The position numbers were made by a program, and so were the translations under genes. Of a stretch of DNA of 31,695 bases, positions 23,889 through 31,695 are shown one piece after another (the stretch's first letter is position 1; each line of letters starts with the position of its first letter). Location of the stretch: the NCBI GenBank assembly GCA_947085765.1, contig CAMTXZ010000028.1, forward strand, positions 1 through 31,695, written 5' to 3'. This DNA comes from JAKFXL01 sp947085765. GTDB taxonomy: Bacteria; Pseudomonadota; Gammaproteobacteria; Tenderiales; Tenderiaceae. The notes below the pieces were generated by a model. It searched no databases and was not told the origin of the DNA. It was given only the letters and a program-made list of their open reading frames with translations.

Positions 23889-25053
23889 AAAGGCCAACCT
23901 CGCCCAACGCATGGCGGCGATCCAGCCGTTTCATGTGATGGAGCTGTTGGCACGGGCACGTGAGCTGGAGGCCGAGGGGCGCGACATCGTACACATGGAG
24001 ATTGGTGAGCCGGACTTTGAGACGCCAGCCCCGATCACTGTCGCCGGCATCGAAGCGTTGCGTCAGGGTCGTACCCATTACACCCCGGCGCGGGGGCTGC
24101 TGGAACTGCGCCAAGCGATCAGCGGTTTTTACAAGACGCGACACAATGTCACTGTTGATCCGGAGCGCATCATCATCACGCCCGGCTCCTCGGGCGCCCT
24201 GCAACTGTTGATGTTGGCATTGATCAATCCGGGTGAGCAGCTATTGATGGCGGACCCTGGTTATCCCTGCAACCGTAACTTTGTCCGGTTGGTGGAGGGG
24301 AAGGCGCTCTCCATCCCGGTGGCTGCCAGCACCGGTTATCAGCTCAACGTCAGCCATCTGCAACAGTACTGGAACAGTCGTAGCAAGGCAGTGCTGGTAG
24401 CCTCGCCCGCCAACCCCACTGGCACACTCATCTCAAACAGTGAGATGCGCTTGATGGCCGAATTTGTGCGGCAACAGGGCGGTCATCTGCTGGTGGATGA
24501 GATCTATCATGGACTGGTTTACGATACCCAGGCGGATACCGCCCTGACACTTGATGACGAGTTGTTTGTCATTAACAGCTTCTCTAAATATTTTGGTATG
24601 ACCGGTTGGCGTCTCGGCTGGCTGGTGGCGCCGCAGGAGTACGTGCCAGCGCTTGAAAAGGTGGCGCAGAATATTTTTCTCTCCGCCTCGACACCCGCAC
24701 AGTACGCCGCCCTAGCCGCGTTTCAGCCGGAGACCTTGGTGATTCTTGAGGCGCGCCGCCGTATCTTTCAAGAGCGCCGTGACTATCTGCTGCCCGCACT
24801 GCAACAGTTGGGTTTTGATATCCCGGTCACGCCCCAGGGTGCCTTTTATCTGTATGCCAACTGCAGCCGCCTGAGTGATGATAGTGAGCTGTTCTGTCGT
24901 CGCCTGCTGGAAGAGGCGGGTGTTGCTGTTACGCCAGGCAAGGATTTTGGCCATCACGAACCTGACCATCACGTCCGTTTTGCCTACACCACTTCGCTGG
25001 AGCGGTTGCAGATGGGTGTACAACGGATTGAAGAGTTTCTGGCCACGCAGTAG
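23881..25053 (+). CDS. Class I/II PLP-dependent aminotransferase
   Basis: Cytoplasmic fold type I aminotransferase of 390 aa, in the aspartate/alanine-transaminase-like group. PLP-binding parts are visible: PGSSGALQLLM (phosphate/ring stacking region), ADPGYPCNRNF, SPANPTGTLIS, VDEIYHGLVYD (Asp that contacts the pyridine nitrogen), and SFSKYFGMTGWRLGW with the Schiff-base Lys near residue 236. The C-terminal VRFAYTTSLERLQ carries the Arg that holds the substrate carboxylate. The substrate cannot be fixed from sequence. The ATG overlaps the end of the HAD phosphatase gene. Confidence 0.92.
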   Translation: MAKKANLAQRMAAIQPFHVMELLARARELEAEGRDIVHMEIGEPDFETPAPITVAGIEALRQGRTHYTPARGLLELRQAISGFYKTRHNVTVDPERIIITPGSSGALQLLMLALINPGEQLLMADPGYPCNRNFVRLVEGKALSIPVAASTGYQLNVSHLQQYWNSRSKAVLVASPANPTGTLISNSEMRLMAEFVRQQGGHLLVDEIYHGLVYDTQADTALTLDDELFVINSFSKYFGMTGWRLGWLVAPQEYVPALEKVAQNIFLSASTPAQYAALAAFQPETLVILEARRRIFQERRDYLLPALQQLGFDIPVTPQGAFYLYANCSRLSDDSELFCRRLLEEAGVAVTPGKDFGHHEPDHHVRFAYTTSLERLQMGVQRIEEFLATQ

Positions 25054-25111
25054 TTGACGTGCATAATATGACTTCAATGTGTTCCTCACATGACTGGATA
25101 AGAGCCTCATC

Positions 25112-26788
25112 ATGAAACCGCTTGCGCCTCTGTTTTTATCTCTGTTGCTGTTTTTTTCGGTGGCCCCCTCTGCCTGGAGTCAGGATGAGTCGAGCAGTGC
25201 TCAGCCCGAACAGACGGACATCTGGCGTAACTTCGGCAATCTTGTGTCGACGATGGAGGGGGTGCAGCAGGATCTTGGTGTGGCGCGCAAGGCGCTGGCG
25301 GCGGCGCAGTTCGAGGGTGAACGTAATCAGGCGGAGGCGGAGGTGACGCGTCTCAGCAACGAGCTATCTTCGTTGCAAGTGGCGTGGGAGATGTGGGCGA
25401 CGGGCGGTGTTGATCTGCAACTCTTTGCCTCCACTCAGCAGCAGGATCAGAAAAAATTCGACTGGCGTGAAGAGTTGCAGTCGGTCTTTGAACCGATTCT
25501 GATGGAGATGCGTCGCCTGACCGACAGGCCGCGCAAGATCGAGCGGTTACGCTCCGATCGTGCCTATTTTGAGCAGCGTTTGACGGCCGCGCAGGCAGCA
25601 CTTAAAAGTGTCACTGCCTATCACCTGAAGGCGCCGACCCCCGATCTGGTGACAGCCTTTGGCAATCTCGAGCAGCGTTGGCAGAAACGTCGTGATGACC
25701 TGCAGGCGCGGCTCGACCTGGTCGACTTCGAGTTAGATGAGCTGCTCAGCCCCTCTTCGGATCAGGAGCAACAGGCGCTCGAGTCATTGAAACAGCTCTT
25801 CACCGGCCGGCTGCTCAACCTGCTGCTGGCGGTGCTGGCGGCTGCGTTGGTATACGCTCTTTTCTGGAAATTGAATCAGTACTACGCCCGCGCACTGTTA
25901 CGCCGCGGTCGCAATCCAAAGCTGCTGAGTCGGGTAGTGCATCTGGCGCTGGTGCTGTTTGCCTCGTTATTGGCGCTGCTGGCAGGTATGGGGGTGCTGT
26001 ATGCGCAGGGCGACTGGATACTGCTCGGGCTGGTCATCATCCTGCTGGTAGGGCTGGTGCTGGTATTGCAGCGTTCGTTGCCGGGTTATATCTACGAGGC
26101 GCGACTGCTGCTCAATATTGGTCCAGTGCGCGAAGGGGAGCGGGTCATCTATCACAGCCTGCCGTGGCGGGTTCAGACGTTGCGCATGCAGGCAACGCTG
26201 ATCAACCCACTCCTGAGCGGCGGAGTGTTGCGTCTGCCGCTGCGGGAGCTGACACCGCTGGTCTCGCGTGTTGCCAATGAGCGTGAGCCATGGTTTCCGA
26301 CACGGGAAAACGATTATGTACTGCTCAATGATGATACCTATGGCCAGGTGATATTGCAGACGCCCGAGACGGTGCAACTGCGTATCGCGACGGCCATCAA
26401 AACTTTTCCCACCGCCAATTTTCTGGAGCTGACCCCCAAGAACCTCTCACTTGAAGGCTTTTCGGTAGTGCTGCGTTTTGGTGTCGACTACCAGCACCAG
26501 GCCGAGGTCACGGGCGCGATTCGTGACACGCTGGAGCAGGCGTTGGCCGAAGGGTTGCAACGGGAGCCGGAGGCGAAACATCTGCAAGGTCTGGTGGTGG
26601 AGTTTGCTGAAGCGGGCGCCTCATCACTCGATTTCATCGCCTTTGCCAGGTTTGCACCCGAGGCGGCTGAGTCCTATCTGCATCTGCGCCGTCTGTTGCA
26701 GCGGATTGCGGTGGATGCCTGCAATACCCATGGCTGGGTGATTCCGTTCAACCAGATGACCGTGCATCTGGCGCCACAGGAGAGTTAG
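25112..26788 (+). CDS. MscS-like membrane protein with periplasmic coiled coil
   Basis: A 558-aa envelope protein. The signal peptide (LFLSLLLFFSVAPSAWS) is followed by a long helical, probably coiled-coil domain (about 30-225), then three to four hydrophobic helices (about 229-330) and a cytoplasmic part. The stretch LPGYIYEARLLLNIGPVREGERVIYH has the position and tone of the MscS pore helix and beta domain, where relatives read GxxFGxxxGD... The C-terminal FVVLRFGVDYQHQ-like segment fits the MscS alpha/beta region. It may be a mechanosensitive channel of the large KefA/MscK-like type or a divergent relative. It ends opposite the gltA-linked small gene across a hairpin. Confidence 0.68.
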   Translation: MKPLAPLFLSLLLFFSVAPSAWSQDESSSAQPEQTDIWRNFGNLVSTMEGVQQDLGVARKALAAAQFEGERNQAEAEVTRLSNELSSLQVAWEMWATGGVDLQLFASTQQQDQKKFDWREELQSVFEPILMEMRRLTDRPRKIERLRSDRAYFEQRLTAAQAALKSVTAYHLKAPTPDLVTAFGNLEQRWQKRRDDLQARLDLVDFELDELLSPSSDQEQQALESLKQLFTGRLLNLLLAVLAAALVYALFWKLNQYYARALLRRGRNPKLLSRVVHLALVLFASLLALLAGMGVLYAQGDWILLGLVIILLVGLVLVLQRSLPGYIYEARLLLNIGPVREGERVIYHSLPWRVQTLRMQATLINPLLSGGVLRLPLRELTPLVSRVANEREPWFPTRENDYVLLNDDTYGQVILQTPETVQLRIATAIKTFPTANFLELTPKNLSLEGFSVVLRFGVDYQHQAEVTGAIRDTLEQALAEGLQREPEAKHLQGLVVEFAEAGASSLDFIAFARFAPEAAESYLHLRRLLQRIAVDACNTHGWVIPFNQMTVHLAPQES

Positions 26789-26796
26789 CTTATTGC

Positions 26797-26822
26797 CTCC
26801 CCCTTTTTCATAAAAGGGGGAG
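26797..26822. terminator. Perfect hairpin between convergent genes
   Basis: CTCCCCCTTTT (26797-26807) and AAAAGGGGGAG (26812-26822) around a 4-nt loop. It separates the MscS-like gene (+) from the gltA-coupled peptide gene (-). The T tract is inside the stem, which makes it a likely two-way end point but not a textbook terminator. Confidence 0.6.
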
Positions 26823-26833
26823 ATGGGTGGTGA

Positions 26834-26968
26834 TTATCGCTCGCTGTTTTTGCCACTGTCGTCGTTCAGCGCCGCCGCCTTATCCCGCTTGGCCAGTCTC
26901 AACACCCAGACCACGATGGCTATGGTGAGTAGCACCAACCCCACTTCGATATAGATCAAAAACTCCAT
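26834..26968 (-). CDS. 44-aa single-pass membrane peptide coupled to gltA
   Basis: A short gene whose ATG (26968-26966) shares one base with the gltA TGA in the string TGATG. GGAG inside the end of gltA lies 8 nt before the ATG. The peptide opens MEFLIYIEVGLVLLTIAIVV and continues WVLRLAKRDKAA before a polar tail ending KNSER. This is a single membrane helix followed by positive charge, so an N-out/C-in or signal-anchor peptide. I do not recognise the family. The overlap and ribosome binding site support translation coupled to citrate synthase. Confidence 0.65.
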   Translation of the reverse strand: MEFLIYIEVGLVLLTIAIVVWVLRLAKRDKAAALNDDSGKNSER

Positions 26969-28254
26969 CAGCGCTGCTCCATGGGGATGTAGTCGCGCTG
27001 CCCTTCGCCGATGTAGACCTGGCGTGGTCTGACAATGCGGCTGCTGGGGTCGTCATGCTGCTCCTTCCAGTGTGCGATCCAGCCGGGCAGGCGGCCAATG
27101 GCAAAGATGACGGTGAACATGTTGGTGGGAATGCCGATGGCGCGCAGGATGATGCCGCTGTAAAAATCGACATTGGGGTAGAGTTTGCGTTCGACAAAAT
27201 AGGGGTCATTGAGCGCCAGCTCTTCCAGTTTGCGGGCGATGTCGAGTAGCGGGTCGTGGCGGTTCATGCTCGCCAGCACCCGGTCACACGCCTCTTTAAG
27301 GATCTTGGCGCGTGGATCAAAATTGCGATAGACACGATGACCAAAGCCAGAGAGACGGAAGGGGTTGTTTTTATCCTTGGCGTCACAAATGACCTGTTCA
27401 GGCGAGATGCCACCTTTATAAATTTGCTCCAGCATCTGCACGACATCGACATTGGCGCCACCGTGCAACGGTCCCCACAATGCCGACACACCTGCCGCGC
27501 AGGAGGCAAACAGGTTGGCGTGAGATGAACCGACCACCCGCACCGTTGAGGTGCTGCAGTTCTGTTCGTGGTCGGCATGCAGAATAAAAAGCAGGTTGAG
27601 TGCATCCTGAATCTCGTCGGTCACCACATACTGCTGGTAGGGCAAGGAGAACATCATGTGCAGGAAATTGGCGCAGTAACGCAGACTCGGATCGGGATAG
27701 ATGAAGGGCAGCCCCATGGAGCGGCGGTAGGAGAAGGCGGCAATGGTGCGTGCCTTGCTGATCAGCCGTGCTGCGGCCTCTACCAGACTCTCCGGGTTGT
27801 CCACCTCAAGAAACTCTTTGTGAATGCAGGCCAGATTGTTGAGCGTGGCCGAGAGGATGGCCATGGGCGGGGCATCGGCCGGAATAAATTGAAATTGATC
27901 CTTGAGGTCTTCATGCAGCAGCTCATTGGCGGTCAGCCGGGCACGAAAGTCGGCATGTTCATCATGTTTGGGCAGTCGACCGAAGATCAGCAGCCAGGCC
28001 ACCTCAATAAAGTTGGGCTGATGGGTGAACTGCTCAATCGGGATGCCGCGATAACGCAGGATGCCCGCTTCGCCATCGATATAGGTGATGGCGCTTTTAC
28101 AGAGCGCGGTATTGCCCAGTGCCGGGTCATAACTGGTGAGTCCGGTCTTGGCCAGCAGTTGTGAGATGTCGATAGCCCTGTTGCCCTCCGTGCCCTCAAT
28201 GATGGGCAACTCAATTTGCTGATCCCCAAAAATCAGAACTGCCTTCTCTGTCAT
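26968..28254 (-). CDS. gltA: Citrate synthase, type II
   Basis: Condenses oxaloacetate and acetyl-CoA to start the TCA cycle. It is 428 aa, as in the hexameric, NADH-regulated Gram-negative enzymes. Catalytic residues lie at His264 in GPLHGGAN, His306 in GFGHRVY and Asp363 in NVDFYSG; LHADHEQNCST is also intact. The start is ATG 28254 with GAGG upstream. It is followed directly by the 44-aa membrane peptide gene and diverges from cysM across a 197-bp gap. Together with acs it gives a route for acetate into the TCA cycle. Confidence 0.97.
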   Translation of the reverse strand: MTEKAVLIFGDQQIELPIIEGTEGNRAIDISQLLAKTGLTSYDPALGNTALCKSAITYIDGEAGILRYRGIPIEQFTHQPNFIEVAWLLIFGRLPKHDEHADFRARLTANELLHEDLKDQFQFIPADAPPMAILSATLNNLACIHKEFLEVDNPESLVEAAARLISKARTIAAFSYRRSMGLPFIYPDPSLRYCANFLHMMFSLPYQQYVVTDEIQDALNLLFILHADHEQNCSTSTVRVVGSSHANLFASCAAGVSALWGPLHGGANVDVVQMLEQIYKGGISPEQVICDAKDKNNPFRLSGFGHRVYRNFDPRAKILKEACDRVLASMNRHDPLLDIARKLEELALNDPYFVERKLYPNVDFYSGIILRAIGIPTNMFTVIFAIGRLPGWIAHWKEQHDDPSSRIVRPRQVYIGEGQRDYIPMEQR

Positions 28255-28451
28255 GACATGGCCTCAAAAAATAGTGAACGATTGAAGTGTCAATCTAGCA
28301 CAGGGCCGGTTTAAAAAGGATGGGGCAGGGCAGAGCAATGGATCAATAAAAGAGGCGTTGCGATGGCTGCTGGATAAGGCTCTTTTACCGCTGTTCTGCA
28401 TTCGATCCAAGCCGAAATGACGGAACTCCGGCGTTAGGATAAAATGCGTCC

Positions 28452-29345
28452 ATGAATAACTTCCCCACCCTTGAAGATTTTGTTGGCAATACCCCGCTGG
28501 TGCGTTTGCAGCGTTTGATCACCAGTGGTTCCAATACCGTTTTGGTCAAGCTGGAGGGGAATAACCCGGCCGGTTCCGTCAAGGATCGCCCGGCCCTGAG
28601 CATGATCAAACATGCCGAGGCGCGCGGTGATATCAAACCGGGCGATACCCTGATCGAGGCGACCAGCGGTAATACCGGTATCGCGCTGGCGATGGCGGCG
28701 GCGATCAAGGGCTACCGCATGGTGCTGATCATGCCGGAAAATATGAGCGTCGAACGGCGGGCGGTGATGAAGGCCTTTGGCGCCGAGATCATCATCACAC
28801 CACGTGAAGGCAGCATGGAGGCGGCGATCGATCTGGCCAGCGCCATGGAGCTGCGTGGTGAGGGCAAGGTGCTCAACCAGTTTGGCAATTTCGACAATCC
28901 GCTGGCCCACTATGAGGGCACGGGTCCCGAGATCTGGCGCGATACCCAAGGGCGTGTTACCCACTTTGTTAGCGCCATGGGCACCACCGGCACCATCATG
29001 GGGACCTCGCGTTACCTGAAAGAGCAGAATCCCGATATTCAGATTGTCGGTGTGCAACCGGTGGTGGGTGCCAGCATTCCCGGCATCCGCCGTTGGCCGC
29101 AAGAGTATCTGCCTAAAATTTATGAACCGAGCCGGGTTGATCGCATCATCGATGTCACGCAACTGGCGGCTGAAGAGACTACCCGGGCCTTGGGTGCGCA
29201 GGAGGGGATCTTCGCCGGCATCTCGTCAGGCGGCGCAGTAAGTGCAGCGCTGCAACTGGCGCAGGAGGTAGAGAATGCCGTCATCGTCACCATCATCTGT
29301 GATCGTGGTGACCGTTATCTCTCCACCGGCGTCTTTCCACAATAA
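28452..29345 (+). CDS. cysM: Cysteine synthase B
   Basis: PLP enzyme that makes cysteine, or S-sulfocysteine, from O-acetylserine with sulfide or thiosulfate. It is 297 aa. The PLP Lys is Lys44 in NNPAGSVKDRPAL, the phosphate-binding loop is EATSGNTGIALAM, and GTTGTIMGTSRYL and ISSGGAV follow. The close match to CysM-type signatures (QPVVGASIPGIRRWPQEYLP, ICDRGDRYLSTGVF) separates it from CysK. It is the first of three close genes on the + strand. Confidence 0.96.
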   Translation: MNNFPTLEDFVGNTPLVRLQRLITSGSNTVLVKLEGNNPAGSVKDRPALSMIKHAEARGDIKPGDTLIEATSGNTGIALAMAAAIKGYRMVLIMPENMSVERRAVMKAFGAEIIITPREGSMEAAIDLASAMELRGEGKVLNQFGNFDNPLAHYEGTGPEIWRDTQGRVTHFVSAMGTTGTIMGTSRYLKEQNPDIQIVGVQPVVGASIPGIRRWPQEYLPKIYEPSRVDRIIDVTQLAAEETTRALGAQEGIFAGISSGGAVSAALQLAQEVENAVIVTIICDRGDRYLSTGVFPQ

Positions 29346-29377
29346 TTTGTCACAACTAGAACGGAAGCCTCGCGCAA

Positions 29378-30103
29378 TTGAATATTTTCGCCTTTACCTT
29401 TGCCACCATTCCCGACATCAGCGCTGGTCGCAAGCTCTATCGCCTTGATGGCCTGGATGACAAAAATGTTGCCGAGGTGATGTTTCACCGTCAGCGCCAG
29501 CTGAAGGGCAACGAACAGCTGCCTCTGCACCAGCAGCAGATCGTGGCCATTACGGCGCTATTACGCACGGCTGATGCGCTCAGGCTGATCACGCTTGATG
29601 AACGCAATGGTGTGGAGCTGGAGCTGCTGCAACAGTTTTTTGTGTTGATGGAGAAACATGCGCCGATGCTGGTGAGCTGGAACGGCGCGGCCTTTGAGAG
29701 GCCTGTTATGCACTACCGTTCGATCTTTCATGGCGTCGGTACTAACCATTACTGGAACAACAACGCCCATCATCTCGATCTGGCTACGCAGTTTGCCGGT
29801 AGTAATTCCGATGCTGTTGCGCCACTGGATGAGATCGCCACCCTGCTGGATCTGCCGGCAAAAATCGAGTTATCCAACCATTGGGACCTCTATCTGGCAG
29901 GCGCGCTGGAGCAGATTCACAACGACACCACCACCGATGCCTTTAATAACTACCTGATCCATTTGCGGCTGCAACTGGTGAGCGGGCGACTCTCTCAGGA
30001 GCGCTACCGCTCCGAGTGCCAAAAGATGCGCGATCTGTTGCAACAGCAGGATAATGCACATATCGACGACTATCTGACTCGTTGGACCGGAGGTGCGGTG
30101 TAA
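29378..30103 (+). CDS. PolB-like predicted 3'-5' exonuclease, catalytic motif I lost
   Basis: A 241-aa protein of the DNA_pol_B_exo2-type family that is often encoded beside rlmD. The start is a TTG at 29378. The family's first motif, usually FDIETIPD, reads FTFATIPD here, so both metal-binding acids are replaced (Thr7, Ala9). Motif II, usually SWNGxxFDLPVL, reads SWNGAAFERPVM with Glu for Asp. The Asp of the last motif seems kept in TTTDAFNNYLIHLR. The middle HHLDLATQF and APLDEIATLLDLPAK are family-like. It is probably not an active nuclease. It lies 32 bp after cysM and overlaps rlmD by one base (TAATG). Confidence 0.8.
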   Translation: MNIFAFTFATIPDISAGRKLYRLDGLDDKNVAEVMFHRQRQLKGNEQLPLHQQQIVAITALLRTADALRLITLDERNGVELELLQQFFVLMEKHAPMLVSWNGAAFERPVMHYRSIFHGVGTNHYWNNNAHHLDLATQFAGSNSDAVAPLDEIATLLDLPAKIELSNHWDLYLAGALEQIHNDTTTDAFNNYLIHLRLQLVSGRLSQERYRSECQKMRDLLQQQDNAHIDDYLTRWTGGAV

Positions 30104-31431
30104 TGGGCCGTAATCGTCGCAGTCGCAAGGTGATGCCAGCCGAGCCATTTCCTGCTCATATAGAATCGCTGGAACATGATGGTCGGGGCGTTGCCCGCAT
30201 CGAGGGCAAGATCGTCTTTATCGAAGGGGCGTTACCCGATGAAGAGGTGATGTTCCACTACACCGCCCAGCACAAGAGCTACGATGAGGGGCGTGTCAGC
30301 GAGGTCATTAAAGCCTCACCCTTTCGTGTGACGCCAAAGTGTATCCACTTTGAAATCTGTGGTGGTTGCAGTTTGCAACATATGGAGCCGACCGCCCAGA
30401 TCAACTCCAAACAACAGATCCTGATCGATAGCTTCAAACACATCGGCAAGGTGATGCCGGAGACCATCCTGCCACCACTCACTGCCGGCCACTGGGGTTA
30501 TCGTCGCAAGGCGCGTCTCGGCTGCAAATATGTGATTAAAAAAGAGGCGCAGTTTGTCGGCTTTCGCGAGAAGCGCAGCGCCTTTCTGGCCGATTTGAGC
30601 CGTTGCGAAGTATTACATCCCGCCATCGGCGAACGTATTGTCGATCTTAAGCTACTGACACGCAGCCTGGCCGCCTATGACCGTGTCGCCCAGATCGAAG
30701 TCGCGATTGGTGACACGGTGGTGGCGCTGATCTTCCGTAATCTCGATGAGCTGGTGAGTGACGATGTTGAAAAGCTGCGCCAGTTTGGTATCGCCAACAA
30801 CATCCACATCTATCTGCAACCCAAAGGGCCTGATAGTGTTTATCTGATCTGGCCGGAGTCATCGCAGCTCTCCTATCGTCTGGATGAGTTTGATCTGGAG
30901 ATGCTTTTTAAACCAAACGACTTTACCCAGGTTAACAGCGAGATTAACCATGAGATGATCAAACGGGCGATCGAACTGCTCGACCTGCAACCCAATGAGC
31001 GGGTGCTCGATCTCTTCTGCGGTCTAGGCAACTTCACGCTGCCACTGGCGCGTAAAGCCGGTTATGTTGTGGGTGTGGAGGGGGATGAACAGCTGGTGCA
31101 ACGTGGCCGTGAAAACGCCCAGCACAACAATATCAGCAACGTCGAATTTCACGGCGCGGACTTGACCAAAGAGCCACACAGTCAGCCGTGGTTTGGCAGC
31201 GGCTTTGACAAGATTCTGATCGATCCACCCCGCAGTGGCGCCTATGAGATTGCGCAATACCTTGATGGCTTTGGCGCCAGCAAGATCGTCTACGTCTCCT
31301 GTAATCCTGCGACGCTGGCGCGTGATGCAGGGGTGCTGGTGGAGAAGGGCTACAAGCTGGTCTCTGCCGGGGTGATGGATATGTTTCCACATACTACCCA
31401 TGTGGAGTCGATTGCGTTGTTTGAGCGGTAA
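30103..31431 (+). CDS. rlmD: 23S rRNA (uracil-1939-C5)-methyltransferase
   Basis: SAM-dependent methyltransferase that makes m5U1939 in 23S rRNA. It is 442 aa. The N-terminal TRAM domain is seen in ESLEHDGRGVARIEGKIVFI. An iron-sulfur cluster site follows with CIHFEICGGC (about residues 80-89) and the fourth Cys in SRCEVL (about 168). The SAM motif is VLDLFCGLGNFTLPLA, then IDPPRSGA and the catalytic Cys in YVSCNPATLARD (about residue 400). I chose ATG 30103 because GGAGGTG at 30088-30094 lies 8 nt before it and the stop of the previous gene overlaps it; the 30082 start is unlikely. Confidence 0.96.
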   Translation: MGRNRRSRKVMPAEPFPAHIESLEHDGRGVARIEGKIVFIEGALPDEEVMFHYTAQHKSYDEGRVSEVIKASPFRVTPKCIHFEICGGCSLQHMEPTAQINSKQQILIDSFKHIGKVMPETILPPLTAGHWGYRRKARLGCKYVIKKEAQFVGFREKRSAFLADLSRCEVLHPAIGERIVDLKLLTRSLAAYDRVAQIEVAIGDTVVALIFRNLDELVSDDVEKLRQFGIANNIHIYLQPKGPDSVYLIWPESSQLSYRLDEFDLEMLFKPNDFTQVNSEINHEMIKRAIELLDLQPNERVLDLFCGLGNFTLPLARKAGYVVGVEGDEQLVQRGRENAQHNNISNVEFHGADLTKEPHSQPWFGSGFDKILIDPPRSGAYEIAQYLDGFGASKIVYVSCNPATLARDAGVLVEKGYKLVSAGVMDMFPHTTHVESIALFER

Positions 31432-31449
31432 TCAGCCAGCGCCGAACGG

Positions 31450-31554
31450 GTAGGCCGGGTTCACCCTAAAGGGCACAAGAGCGCAGTGTAACCTAACATC
31501 ACAGTGCAAATAACGGTCGATAATTGTCGGGTTACGCTGCGCTAACCCACCTAC
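31450..31554. repeat. GTAGG-bounded repeat with inner GGGTTA palindrome
   Basis: Outer arms GTAGGCCGGGTT (31450-31461) and AACCCACCTAC (31544-31554). A tight inner palindrome GGGTTA-CGCTGCGC-TAACCC occupies 31529-31548. It sits between rlmD and the IS3-like element and resembles the repeats at 5060, 5573 and 9462. Confidence 0.7.
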
Positions 31555-31570
31555 ATATGATGTGGCCTAA

Positions 31571-31695
31571 TGATTCTGGACACTAACATAGGGGGTGGTA
31601 ATCTCCCCCCAAAATCATGAGGTGTTCGAGATGGCAAGACGTACTTTTTCAGCAGAGTTTAAAAATGATTCGGCGAGTTTAGTAATTGATCAAAA
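31571..31695 (+). mobile_element. IS3/IS911-like element, left end only
   Basis: The first bases of an OrfA-type transposase gene run off the window. The element's left tip is probably near TGATTCTGGACAC at 31571, but the right end is not in view. A GGGGG/CCCCC stem (31591-31610) precedes the gene and may block transcription from outside. Confidence 0.6.
31631..31695 (+). CDS. IS3/IS911-type OrfA, partial
   Basis: ATG 31631 has a purine-rich GAG site just upstream. The 21 visible residues begin MARRTFSAEFKNDSASLVID and match the N-terminal helix-turn-helix of IS911/IS3 OrfA proteins such as RNFSAEFKRESAQLVVDQ. The rest lies outside the window. Confidence 0.7.
   Translation, partial: MARRTFSAEFKNDSASLVIDQ

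Noticed and set aside
1..31695. CRISPR array or phage cluster
   Set aside because: No regular direct repeats with spacers, and no phage structural genes.

Overview
The window looks like a chromosomal segment of a gammaproteobacterium. The evidence is the nlpD-rpoS pair next to a YqaA/DedA-type membrane protein gene, a DksA with the enteric-type zinc finger, type II citrate synthase, CysM, RlmD, an SmrA-like protein, YajQ and a DUF3579 protein. I cannot name the genus. A CbbY-like phosphatase, a NorD/CbbO-like fragment and an RND/LolA-like pair would fit a free-living or symbiotic environmental lineage such as the sulfur-oxidising Chromatiales group, but that is only a guess.

Layout. (1) 1-4061, + strand: end of a yqaA-like gene, nlpD, rpoS with a strong terminator, ldhA, and a YfiM-type lipoprotein. 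(2) 4213-9560, an accessory and decaying region: a NorD/CbbO-like gene without its VWA half, a GNAT acetyltransferase pseudogene with an in-frame amber codon, an isolated 614-aa protein with a pore-former-like N-terminal hydrophobic segment, an orphan 111-aa protein whose 5' end abuts an IS30 element, and the IS30 element itself with a 28-nt insertion near the transposase N-terminus. Three GTAGG-bounded inverted repeats lie here, and a fourth is near 31.5 kb. (3) 9569-18173: mfd (-) diverges from a three-gene + operon encoding an RND/MMPL exporter, a LolA-like periplasmic protein, and an outer-membrane barrel carrying two SPOR-like repeats. (4) 18164-23888: SmrA-like protein, tRNA-Asn with its own promoter and terminator, yajQ, acs, a DUF3579 protein, dksA with a Lys/Ala-rich N-terminal tail, and a CbbY-like HAD phosphatase. 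(5) 23881-31431: class I aminotransferase, MscS-like membrane protein, gltA translationally coupled to a 44-aa membrane peptide, then cysM, a degenerate PolB-type exonuclease and rlmD in one run. The window ends inside the start of an IS3/IS911-like element.

How the genes fit together. Most are housekeeping: stationary-phase and stringent control (rpoS, dksA, nlpD), central carbon (acs, gltA, ldhA), cysteine synthesis, transcription-coupled repair, and rRNA methylation. The items most worth a second look are the RND/LolA-like/SPOR-barrel operon (a possible trans-envelope lipid export route), the 614-aa toxin-like protein, the exonuclease that has lost its first acidic motif, and the gltA-coupled micropeptide.
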